Below, piece after piece: positions 52,143-60,204 of a stretch of 64,000 bases of DNA. The first letter of the stretch is position 1; each line of letters begins with the position of its first letter. A model generated the notes under the pieces. It did no database searches. It was not told where the DNA came from and worked only from the letters and a program-made list of their open reading frames with translations. The stretch spans positions 1 to 64,000 of the forward strand of contig LARD01000004.1 of NCBI GenBank assembly GCA_000980375.1, in the 5' to 3' direction. The position numbers were made by a program, and so were the translations under genes. The DNA is from Clostridium sp. K4410.MGS-306. GTDB taxonomy: Bacteria > Cyanobacteriota > Vampirovibrionia > Gastranaerophilales > Gastranaerophilaceae.

Positions 52143-53153
52143 TTATTCGTTTTTTAAAGTGTTAATGTTTTCAATATTTGTGTTGATTGATGCCAGAATA
52201 TCAGACAAATCGCCTGCATTTTCTTTCAGTTCCGTAATAATTTCAGAGGACAATTTTTCCTGGTTTTCTGAATTGAATGAAACACTTTCAATAAACTTCA
52301 TCAGATTGGTCAAAGCATCGTTCAAAACATTAAAGTTTTGTTCAATATTGCCTGCAAGTTTTACTCCGGATTCAATTTCTTTGCTTCCCTCTTCTGTTGC
52401 CATAACAGTAGAGTTTGTTGTGTGCTGGATGTCATTGATTAAAGAAGCAATTTTTGTAGTTGCCTGTTTTGATTCGTCAGCGAGTTTTCTGATTTCGCCC
52501 GCAACAACTGCAAAACCTTTGCCGTGCTCCCCGGCTCTTGCCGCTTCAACAGCAGCGTTTAGTGCCAGCATGTTTGTCTGTTCCGCAATATCTTCAACCA
52601 GACCGATGATTGAACCGATTTGTTGGATGTATTCACTTAATTCCAAAATTAATTCTGCAATAATTTGAATACGCTGTTTTAAAACCATCATTTTATCAAT
52701 GTTTGCCTGTACAGGTTTTTGTTCAATGTCGGTGTTTTGTAATGATTGAGAAACTTTGTATAAAATTTCTTTTGCATTTTGTTTTAAAGCAAATGCAAGC
52801 GACTTCATTTTACCTATATTGTTTGCTGCTTGATTGTATGAATCTTCGTATTTTACAATTGCATTTTTTTGAGTAACCGTTAAATCAAGAATTTTTTGTG
52901 CAGAGTTAATTGTTCTTTTGTCTTTTTCCGAGATATTTTTTCTTAATTCTCCAAGAAGCCACTCCCTTGTCCAGATATATTGGCCTATGTAAATAACAAA
53001 AAGCAATGAAACACCTGCAATAACACCAGGCTCCCAGAGGTTTTTGATAGATATTGATATGATTAAAATAAGAAGTACAATTAAAAACACAACATCCAGT
53101 ACAAATTTTATATCGGATTTTTTTCTATAAGTTAATTCTTCGCCACTGCTCAT
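52143..53153 (-). CDS. Methyl-accepting chemotaxis protein without a large sensor domain
   Basis: A 336-residue receptor. Two membrane segments (about 17-37 and 44-62) are separated by only a few residues, so there is no periplasmic sensor domain. The signalling hairpin tip is the conserved [19 protein letters not shown] then [18 protein letters not shown]. No HAMP domain is clear. It probably senses membrane state or works through partner proteins. GAGGAG precedes the ATG. First gene of the operon with cheA. Confidence 0.92.
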   Translation of the reverse strand: MSSGEELTYRKKSDIKFVLDVVFLIVLLILIISISIKNLWEPGVIAGVSLLFVIYIGQYIWTREWLLGELRKNISEKDKRTINSAQKILDLTVTQKNAIVKYEDSYNQAANNIGKMKSLAFALKQNAKEILYKVSQSLQNTDIEQKPVQANIDKMMVLKQRIQIIAELILELSEYIQQIGSIIGLVEDIAEQTNMLALNAAVEAARAGEHGKGFAVVAGEIRKLADESKQATTKIASLINDIQHTTNSTVMATEEGSKEIESGVKLAGNIEQNFNVLNDALTNLMKFIESVSFNSENQEKLSSEIITELKENAGDLSDILASINTNIENINTLKNE

Positions 53154-53280
53154 ATTAATTGACTCCTCGTCTTAATTCCTTGTATAAACTCTTGTTATTT
53201 TTGGTGAAAATGCAATATAATTATTTTATTACAAATTTGCATTTGCGCCAAGTATCAGATACAGGAAATAGTACAATTAT

Positions 53281-54330
53281 ATGGAATTTAAAACTCCTTT
53301 GCTGACAATAGAAGACCCTGACAATCTGCATTTATGTTTTGTGCTTGATAACAAAACATATGCCCTCAATGCAAAAAACGTGCTGGAAGTTACTACTCTG
53401 CCTTTGATTAACGAACCTCAAAAGCTGCCTGAATATATTGTGGGTATTCTCAATTATAACGATATGTTCATAAATGTTATTGATATAAGAAAGGTTTTTT
53501 CGCTCACACAAAAAAAATATGAGCTGTCTAATAAGATAATAATTATTAAAGGAAGCGAGTCTTTGATTGCAATTATTGTTGATGAGGTCACAGACTTTTT
53601 TACGGCACATCCTTCAAAAATACAAAGAGTTATGGGCGAAAGCTTCAATAATATTGCACGTACTTTTTACAAACTTAATGACGAAGTTGTTAATATAATT
53701 GATTTGGATGTTCTTGAAGAAACCATTAAAAAAGCCCATTTTGAAGAAAATACAACGAATTACTCCGAGCTTTTCCCACAAGACGAGGAAGCATTGTGTG
53801 TACTGCAAAAAAGACGCAATGATATAGCAAAAATCCCTGTAATGACTCTGGATGCAGCTGTGTACGGCAAAGATCAGTATATTGTTTTTCATCTCAACAA
53901 TCATACTTATTGTGTTTATTCTCTTTTTGTCAAAGAGCTTATCAATGTTAAAAATTATCCCGTTACAAAAATTCCATACACTCCCTCTTATATAACCGGA
54001 GTAATTAACCACAAAGGTAACTTTTATACTGTAATGGATTTGAAAAAATTTATAGGACTGGAAGATAAGAACTCTGAAAGACTGTGTGATGAATTGTCTG
54101 ACAAAAAAATTATTGTGCTCGAGTCTTCCGAACTCAAGCTTGCGCTGCTTGTAGATGATATTGTTAATATTATCAATATTGCAAAAGAGTCGATGGAAGT
54201 AAAAAATGATATGGCTTTAGATAATATGTTTATTCAGGCAGAAGCATTTATTGATAATCAGGTTTACAACATTTTAAATGTTGATAAATTGATTAATGAC
54301 AAAAGACTTTATGTGGATAATTCCAATTAA
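53281..54330 (+). CDS. Tandem CheW-domain protein
   Basis: A 349-residue protein of two CheW domains (about 12-160 and 195-345). Each has the LPEYIVGILNYNDMFINVID- or TPSYITGVINHKGNFYTVMD-type core that couples receptors to CheA. CheV-like proteins have one CheW plus receiver; here both are CheW, and no receiver is present. It is divergent from the MCP-cheA operon, which supports a shared signalling unit. Confidence 0.88.
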   Translation: MEFKTPLLTIEDPDNLHLCFVLDNKTYALNAKNVLEVTTLPLINEPQKLPEYIVGILNYNDMFINVIDIRKVFSLTQKKYELSNKIIIIKGSESLIAIIVDEVTDFFTAHPSKIQRVMGESFNNIARTFYKLNDEVVNIIDLDVLEETIKKAHFEENTTNYSELFPQDEEALCVLQKRRNDIAKIPVMTLDAAVYGKDQYIVFHLNNHTYCVYSLFVKELINVKNYPVTKIPYTPSYITGVINHKGNFYTVMDLKKFIGLEDKNSERLCDELSDKKIIVLESSELKLALLVDDIVNIINIAKESMEVKNDMALDNMFIQAEAFIDNQVYNILNVDKLINDKRLYVDNSN

Positions 54331-54342
54331 AAAAAATAAAAT

Positions 54343-54372
54343 AAAAAGCCGCTTTTATTGTTAAAAGCAGCC
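54343..54372 (-). terminator. Hairpin with minus-strand T-tract
   Basis: A stem (GCTTTTA 54351-54357 with 54362-54368, extended by G-C pairs after one mismatch) is followed on the minus strand by a T-rich run. On the plus strand no T-tract follows, so it does not look like a terminator of the CheW gene. Confidence 0.4.
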
Positions 54373-54481
54373 ATAAAGTAAACAGTTTACGAGTGAGAGT
54401 GGAATATGCACAGTTTTATATTATTCAATTGTTCCAGTTTTTAAAATTACCCGCCTGTATAAAAATCTTTATTATTTGGGA

Positions 54482-54487
54482 TATAAT
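54482..54487 (+). promoter_or_regulatory. -10 box of the 54.5-kb membrane protein
   Basis: TATAAT at 54482-54487 predicts a start near 54494, just before the GGAG (54505-54508) that decides the ATG at 54518. Confidence 0.45.
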
Positions 54488-54517
54488 TTTAATAAAAAGA
54501 ATATGGAGCAGTGGAAT

Positions 54518-56692
54518 ATGTTATTTTTTATATCTCTTTTAATGGTATTTGTTTCATCTTATTTGTGTGCTTCTGTTTTTTGTACAAAAGACAAAAATCA
54601 CAAACCCTGCGGTCCTTCAGGCTTTTTGTATACCTTGATTACAATGTTTGCTCAAGTAGTGCTGACTTTTGAGCTTTTGTCATTATTCAAAGCCATAAGC
54701 AAAACAGGCGTGCTTGTTTTAAATATATTTTTCCTTACGCTTTCAATTTGTTTGTGGCTGAAAAAAGGCAGACCTTTATATGTTCCTCGCGTGAAAAAAA
54801 CATTTGAGGATATTTTGGGGGCCTTAAAAAAAGATAAAATCCTCATGATAATGGCGTTTGGTTTTGTTTTTTATATGGCTGCTGTCGTGATACTGGATTG
54901 CATTATGCCTGTTTCTGGCGGAGATGCGCTTACTTATCACCTGAACAGGGCGTCTTATTGGCTGCATCAGGGCAGTTTGAACCATTTTGTGATTACTGAT
55001 GACAGAAACCTTGTTATGCCGATAAATTCTGAGATAATTTATCTTTGGAATTTGTTATTCTTCAAAAATGATATAGGACTGTTTTTTGTTTCCTTTATTG
55101 GATACATCGGTGCAGTATTTAGTATTTACAATATTCTTGAATATTTTTCTTTTTCAAAAAGAAGAATACTCTGGACAATTTTTATAGTTTCTTCTTTTGC
55201 ATCAGTGATGGCGGAAATTTCCAGCCTTGAGACAGATGTATTGCTTGCCGGGCTTGTGCTTTCTTGTATAACGCTATATTTGTATGCTTTAAAAGAAAAA
55301 AGTGTTCTAAATATTTTTTATGCAGCCCTTGTTTATGCTCTTGCAATGGGGACAAAATCACCTGCTATTATAGCTTTTCCCGGTGTGTTTTTGCTTTTGG
55401 CTTATTTTTCTTACAGAACACAGAAAAAAGAGTTTTACAAGCCGCTTATTGCTTTTGCCGGTTTTTTGGCTTTAAACTTTCTTGTGTTTTCAAGTTATAA
55501 CTATATTCTTAATTTTATAGATTACTCAAATCCGCTTGGCTCGGAATCTGCCAAGGCTGTGCACGGTTTTAGAGGCGGTATAAAAGCTTTTGTTGCAAAT
55601 TATATCCGCTATATGTTTATGCTTTTTGATTTTTCCGGCTTTAGATACAGTGAATACGTTGGTGAACACATAACAAATGCAAAACTTGCAATACTGGCAT
55701 TTTTGCATATTCCTCAAGATCTGGGTGTTGAAATGTCAGACTACAATGAGATAAATAACAGGTTCATCAATGTAAAAGTGGGTGCAGGTATACTGGGCTT
55801 TCTGGTGTTTTTGCCATCGCTTGTTGCGGCTGTTGTTGCAGGGATTGTAAAAAGACACAACAAAAAACTGACTGCACTATGTGCTTTTGCTGCAATGTTT
55901 TTTATCAATGTTTTTTGTCTTTCTTTTTCCATAGCATATATGGTTTTTAGTATAAGATTTTTGACATTTTTGATTGTTATTTCATCTCCTGTGATAGCTT
56001 TGTCTTACATGAAAAAAACAAATATCCTCAAGCTATTAATTTTGTTTTATGTAATGTCGTATTTTTTAATTATGAGTATAAACCTTAGCGGAAGACAGTT
56101 TGGTGATATTGCAAAACTTCTTGTTAAATCACAGAGTTTTTCTCAGGCAAGAGAAAAGATAAGATGTGCTTTATACATAGGTTATGAAGGCAAGGCTGCT
56201 TTGTGCTACATAAGAGACGATATCCGCAAAATGCCGGCAGGCTCAAAGATTGCACTTTTTTCAACAGCTTCGGATAAATTTTATATTCTCAATATGTTAA
56301 ATAGCCACGGTTACAAAATTGATACACTGCTGCCGGAAAATGCACCTTTATATGATCTTTCCGGTTATGACTATATAATTATGACGGACAAGGTTTTAAT
56401 CAGCACAGTGCTGACAAAAACCACAGCTCAAACAAAAACCGAATACAAAATAGACAAAAACGGCAATGCTTATTTCCCTGAATACAGACCTTTTACCTGT
56501 GTTTATGAAAAACACGGAAGAGGTTTTTATACAAGCGAAGACAAAAACGGAATTATTATGGATTCCCGTTGTTTTATTGACATACCGTTTTTTGAAAAAC
56601 GCGGTTTTATTATTCAAAGAGCTTACGATTTCAAAGCAGAGACTCCTCAAGCATCGAGTTATATAACGATTTATAAAAATACTCGCAAATAA
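54518..56692 (+). CDS. GT-C-type membrane glycosyltransferase-like protein
   Basis: A 724-residue integral membrane protein with about twelve helices in the first 550 residues and a soluble C-terminal domain. The loop after the third helix carries GGDALTYHLNRASYWLHQG and SLETDVLLAGLVL, as in GT39-like transferases, but the usual DE or DD pair is replaced by GGDA. The start at 54518 is supported by GGAG nine bases upstream; the upstream TTG and ATG codons have none. Substrate unknown. Confidence 0.7.
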   Translation: MLFFISLLMVFVSSYLCASVFCTKDKNHKPCGPSGFLYTLITMFAQVVLTFELLSLFKAISKTGVLVLNIFFLTLSICLWLKKGRPLYVPRVKKTFEDILGALKKDKILMIMAFGFVFYMAAVVILDCIMPVSGGDALTYHLNRASYWLHQGSLNHFVITDDRNLVMPINSEIIYLWNLLFFKNDIGLFFVSFIGYIGAVFSIYNILEYFSFSKRRILWTIFIVSSFASVMAEISSLETDVLLAGLVLSCITLYLYALKEKSVLNIFYAALVYALAMGTKSPAIIAFPGVFLLLAYFSYRTQKKEFYKPLIAFAGFLALNFLVFSSYNYILNFIDYSNPLGSESAKAVHGFRGGIKAFVANYIRYMFMLFDFSGFRYSEYVGEHITNAKLAILAFLHIPQDLGVEMSDYNEINNRFINVKVGAGILGFLVFLPSLVAAVVAGIVKRHNKKLTALCAFAAMFFINVFCLSFSIAYMVFSIRFLTFLIVISSPVIALSYMKKTNILKLLILFYVMSYFLIMSINLSGRQFGDIAKLLVKSQSFSQAREKIRCALYIGYEGKAALCYIRDDIRKMPAGSKIALFSTASDKFYILNMLNSHGYKIDTLLPENAPLYDLSGYDYIIMTDKVLISTVLTKTTAQTKTEYKIDKNGNAYFPEYRPFTCVYEKHGRGFYTSEDKNGIIMDSRCFIDIPFFEKRGFIIQRAYDFKAETPQASSYITIYKNTRK

Positions 56693-56694
56693 AA

Positions 56695-56723
56695 TTGACA
56701 CTGTTTTTTGTCAAAAGTACAAT
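56695..56723 (+). promoter_or_regulatory. Consensus promoter of the riboswitch operon
   Basis: TTGACA (56695-56700) and TACAAT (56718-56723) are spaced exactly 17 bases. The -35 is also the left arm of an inverted repeat (TTGACA 56695-56700 with TGTCAA 56709-56714), a possible operator. Start near 56730. Confidence 0.75.
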
Positions 56724-56729
56724 CATGAA

Positions 56730-56899
56730 ACAAGGAAATGGGTGTGAAAATCCCCAGCTGAGCCGCAGCCGTATAGCCGGAATACTTATCAATACCATTG
56801 CTTCGGGCATCAGGCATGGGGTCATATTTTTAGCATTGCTACAGATATCCGTGTTCTTGTCCGACTTAACTAAGGAATTAAGGACAGGGATAATTTTTT
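56730..56899 (+). promoter_or_regulatory. Cobalamin riboswitch core and expression platform
   Basis: The leader begins with the conserved core of cobalamin aptamers: AAGGAAATGGGTGTGAAA then ATCCCCAGCTGAGCCGCAGC, followed by CGTATAGCCGGAATAC. This matches the Rfam-type pattern GGGAA-GGTG-AATCC-GCxG-CCGC-ACxGT. A hairpin with UUCG-like loop (near 56800-56810) follows. Near the gene, a bulged stem (56858-56861 plus 56865-56869 with 56878-56886) is followed by T6 ending at the ATG, and partly covers the AGGGA ribosome site (56886-56890). It could act as terminator, as SD sequestration, or both. Ligand (adenosyl- or hydroxo-cobalamin) is not decided. Confidence 0.8.
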
Positions 56900-57604
56900 A
56901 TGGCAGCAACAGTCGCCAGAGGCTCCAATAACAGAATAGGTACGTGCCCGCACGGCTTGCCCATGGGTGCTTGTCCCATTTGTAACGGAATGGGCGGTGG
57001 CGGCGGCAGCGTCAAAAAAAATACCAAGCCAAGAGAAATGTCTTACAACGAATGTTATGCTGTCTGGCAGATGATGAAAGCACAAAAAGCCGCACACAAA
57101 CACACACAACAACTTTTTGCAGCGCAGGATATGGCTGCTTATATGAATAAAATTCAGCAGCAAATAAATGCAATGAAACTTGCGCTAATAAATTCATCTT
57201 TACCAAAACCCCTGATAAAAGCTTTTACAGTCCTTGCGGATTCTGTGCTTATGCCTGTTGCAAAGGCTCTGCAGGCTGTTACTAACACAGTACAAAATAT
57301 TGCAAATACAGTGATAAAAACACTAAATGAAATAAAACAAAAATTTGTTGAAATAGCTGACAAATTGACCGCCATGTTTGGCGAGGCAAAAGCTGCTATA
57401 CAAAAGAAAATTAATGAAAAATTTAAAGATATTAAAAAGAAAATCTTCAACCTGTTCGGCCTCGTTGGTGCGGATAATGAAGAAGATGATGAAGAAAAAA
57501 GAATAGAAGAAGCAAAGCGTTTGTTTGAGCTTAATACAGCTAAAGAAGCTTTGTTTGAATTGATTGAAAACCCCGAACAAGAAACGGAATGTGACGACAA
57601 ATGA
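56900..57604 (+). CDS. Unknown helical protein with N-terminal CPHG-x-CPIC motif
   Basis: A 234-residue protein. Residues 16-28 read CPHGLPMGACPIC, a C-x-H-x6-C-x2-C-type metal site, followed by a Gly-rich stretch (NGMGGGGGS). The rest is long amphipathic helix (about 50-225), with hydrophobic but not clearly membrane-spanning parts near 105-140, and an acidic C-terminus. I associate the CPHG...CPIC motif with Gastranaerophilales proteins of unknown role. First gene under the cobalamin riboswitch; overlaps the next gene by ATGA. Confidence 0.75.
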   Translation: MAATVARGSNNRIGTCPHGLPMGACPICNGMGGGGGSVKKNTKPREMSYNECYAVWQMMKAQKAAHKHTQQLFAAQDMAAYMNKIQQQINAMKLALINSSLPKPLIKAFTVLADSVLMPVAKALQAVTNTVQNIANTVIKTLNEIKQKFVEIADKLTAMFGEAKAAIQKKINEKFKDIKKKIFNLFGLVGADNEEDDEEKRIEEAKRLFELNTAKEALFELIENPEQETECDDK

Positions 57605-59097
57605 GCTATATAAAACCATATCAAGACGTTGAAACACAACGTCAATACAGAAACCATACAAGAACTCAAAAAAAGAACATCTCTGAAATGAAAGAGGGGG
57701 TGGTTGTTAACTCTCTAATTCGAGACTCTCAAGACTGCCCCAATATAGGCAACATGTATGACAATCTTGTTATACCTGACAAAACAATTACTCCGGACAG
57801 TTTTGAGCGTATAGATTTTAGAAACAGAACAAAAAAAGAAAAAAATACAAAACCCAAAACTTTAACCCCTCTTCTTGCGGCAACAACAGCGCTTTTTGGT
57901 GTGCTTGCCGGGTCTATGATAATGCTTGCTTCCGCTGCAAAACACAAGGCAAAATTGCCTGATTGGAAAACTCTTCCAGAAATCCCCAAAAACGTTGCTA
58001 TCAATAATGAGCCTCATTTTGTTACCTATCTTATGATACGCGACCCTAATATGAGAAACGTTCTAGGTGCATTAGGTGTATTTGTTTTGAGTGCGGTAGG
58101 GCTTGCCGGTAAAAACTTTGTTGACGGCGTTAAAGAAATATGGGTACGAAAAAAACAGGCCGATGTACAAAAAGATTTGCAAGAAAAACTCATTGCAGTT
58201 GAAACACAGAGCTTCTCCGGCAAAATGCAGATTTTAAGAAACATGCTCTCTGAAAAAGCTAGCGAGCTTGATTCTATTTTGCACAAGGAAAATATTGGTA
58301 ATGAGCATGCTGCTTTCAAGAAGTTTATTTCTTTCAAACATTCTCAAAAACAGCAGCCGGAAAAAAACAATACACTTGCATATGCCGCTGTTGGTGCTAC
58401 TGCTGCTTTGATTACGGGGCTGGGCTTTTTAGCATTTAAAAATGTTCAAAAAACAGCAAAAATATACGAATCTTATGCTCAATCCATGGAAACCAAGATA
58501 AAAGAACTCATAGACAAACAAAGCAAATGGGATAAATCTTCATTAGATAAAGTAAAAAATATTTGTGTTTCAATGAATTATTCATCTCAAAAAATAGAAA
58601 AAACTCTGGCTGATGCAAAAAACCTTCCTGATGGTTTTATAAAAGAAGTGCAAAAAGAAGCGGAAAAGGTTACTCAAGAAGGAGCAGAAGCTATCGCAGG
58701 AAAACCGGGCACAAAACCTTCTTTGTATTCTCATACGGATGACGACAGGGCCCATTTGTACAACATGATAGTAAACTGGGAAAACCCTCTTTTAAAAATA
58801 CTTTTTGCAGGCTTGTCAACAGTCACAACAGTCGGCTATGTAGGTTCTGCCGCAATCGAAGGTATTAAAGAAGCTCAGGTTATTAAAGAAAATGCCAAGA
58901 CAGAGCTTGAGCTGCAAAAAAGACTGGTTAATGTGGAATTGAATAATTTTGAATCCAAAAAAAGAAGCGTAATTGAACCTATGATAAACGAATTCAGGGT
59001 TCAGGCGATGAACGGCAAAGATAAAAACGAGCTTAAAACCCGTGCCGAAAATATTTTGTACGAGATTAAAAACGGTCCTCCGTTTGTGTATTCGTAA
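57601..59097 (+). CDS. Unknown membrane protein with internal duplication
   Basis: A 498-residue protein with four membrane segments (about 88-110, 150-170, 255-275, 395-415). The two halves are related: after segments 2 and 4 come GKNFVDGVKEIWVRKKQADV and AAIEGIKEAQVIKENAKTEL, each followed by an LQxxLxxVExxxFxxK pattern and a helix. So the protein is a tandem duplication of a two-segment unit with a coiled helix. It starts in the ATGA overlap with the CPHG-motif gene. Function not recognised. Confidence 0.75.
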   Translation: MSYIKPYQDVETQRQYRNHTRTQKKNISEMKEGVVVNSLIRDSQDCPNIGNMYDNLVIPDKTITPDSFERIDFRNRTKKEKNTKPKTLTPLLAATTALFGVLAGSMIMLASAAKHKAKLPDWKTLPEIPKNVAINNEPHFVTYLMIRDPNMRNVLGALGVFVLSAVGLAGKNFVDGVKEIWVRKKQADVQKDLQEKLIAVETQSFSGKMQILRNMLSEKASELDSILHKENIGNEHAAFKKFISFKHSQKQQPEKNNTLAYAAVGATAALITGLGFLAFKNVQKTAKIYESYAQSMETKIKELIDKQSKWDKSSLDKVKNICVSMNYSSQKIEKTLADAKNLPDGFIKEVQKEAEKVTQEGAEAIAGKPGTKPSLYSHTDDDRAHLYNMIVNWENPLLKILFAGLSTVTTVGYVGSAAIEGIKEAQVIKENAKTELELQKRLVNVELNNFESKKRSVIEPMINEFRVQAMNGKDKNELKTRAENILYEIKNGPPFVYS

Positions 59098-59109
59098 GGT
59101 TGGTGCGTT

Positions 59110-59646
59110 ATGTATACAACACCTGTTACTTTCAGACAATTCAATATATCACCCTCTGCGCAAAAGGCGCACCAATCTTCGCAATGTGAGATGGTAAAAT
59201 CTTTTTGCAATACCTTTGTTCTGCCTGATGATGCGTGCAATCATTCACGTTTTGATGAAAATCTGGCTTCAAAAATAGCCTCTTACAAAGACCGTGCGCT
59301 AAAGCCTGTCACAGACATGTTGAGCTGTGCTGACAATGAAAAGGACATAACGGCAGGGTTGTTTCTGCTCAACAGAATCATCGATGCAGGTGCTCAAAGT
59401 GCATATAAAACCTACCCTGTGATTTCAAAATTCAATTACTCGTCTTCGTCTAATGTGCAGACAATGCTTGCCGGAGTGTATAGAAAAACGCTGGTTCCTG
59501 ACGCATTCGGGCCTTTGATGACCATGTTTTTAAAAAACTCGCAAAATCCCAAAACAGTTCCATTTGACCCCAATGAAGAAATAGGAGGCGCTATCCTTGA
59601 GTATTTAAGAAATAAATCTGCGGTGATTAATTATTCAAAAAATTAA
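59110..59646 (+). CDS. Unknown protein, 178 residues
   Basis: A 178-residue soluble, helical protein. The N-terminus reads MYTTPVTFRQFNISPSAQKA, not a signal peptide. Three to four Cys are scattered. It lies 12 bases after the membrane protein gene, with AAGG upstream. No family recognised. Third gene of the riboswitch operon. Confidence 0.65.
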   Translation: MYTTPVTFRQFNISPSAQKAHQSSQCEMVKSFCNTFVLPDDACNHSRFDENLASKIASYKDRALKPVTDMLSCADNEKDITAGLFLLNRIIDAGAQSAYKTYPVISKFNYSSSSNVQTMLAGVYRKTLVPDAFGPLMTMFLKNSQNPKTVPFDPNEEIGGAILEYLRNKSAVINYSKN

Positions 59647-59711
59647 ATTTTTACTAGCAAAAAAATTTTATCAGGGTTTTTTAACATCACATAATTAACA
59701 CGGAACGGAAC

Positions 59712-60152
59712 ATGATTAACAGAACAAATAATATATCTTTTAAAAGAGCTATCGGACTTCCTTCAATTTATAATATGAAGCCCGAAAACATGGCAAAACT
59801 GGACACAACAATCAACGTATGCAATTCGTTTTTTCCTAATAATGACGTAATCTTCGGTGCGGATTCCAATGGAGAGCTTGTTTATGAAGTAAGAAAAACC
59901 TTTCCGCTTTTAAATCTTATGCACCCAAAAGTTTTGGAAAACATAAAGAATATTAAAATAGAAGATTTGTCCAATCTGGTTTTAATGGCTGCTGCTATGA
60001 AAGATGCACATAATAAATTGTGGAATCTAAAAGAACCGTTTTTGCGGCAAAAAACAGACAATATTGATAACATGGATGATCTGGAAATTGCATATGAAGT
60101 GCGCGATGCAGTTATGGATTTCAATGACCTTCATCCTGAGGACGAAAATTAA
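59712..60152 (+). CDS. Unknown protein, 146 residues, NISFK start
   Basis: A 146-residue acidic, helical protein. The N-terminus MINRTNNISFKRAIGLP contains the ISFK motif that I associate with many otherwise unrelated Gastranaerophilales proteins. No catalytic motif. It lies 65 bases after the previous gene with CGGAACGGAAC before the ATG, and is followed by a strong terminator. Last gene of the riboswitch operon. Confidence 0.65.
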   Translation: MINRTNNISFKRAIGLPSIYNMKPENMAKLDTTINVCNSFFPNNDVIFGADSNGELVYEVRKTFPLLNLMHPKVLENIKNIKIEDLSNLVLMAAAMKDAHNKLWNLKEPFLRQKTDNIDNMDDLEIAYEVRDAVMDFNDLHPEDEN

Positions 60153-60156
60153 ATAC

Positions 60157-60191
60157 AAAAAACGCCTGATTTAAATTTCAGGCGTTTTTTT
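60157..60191. terminator. Strong bidirectional terminator
   Basis: A 13-bp perfect stem (60157-60169 with 60178-60190) with A6 before and T7 after; it ends the riboswitch operon and, on the other strand, the flavodiiron operon. Confidence 0.9.
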
Positions 60192-60204
60192 GTTGTTTTA
60201 ATGA

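Noticed and set aside
53265..53281. TACAAT just before the tandem CheW start as another leaderless promoter
   Set aside because: Only about two bases separate it from the ATG, too close for transcription to begin at the start codon.
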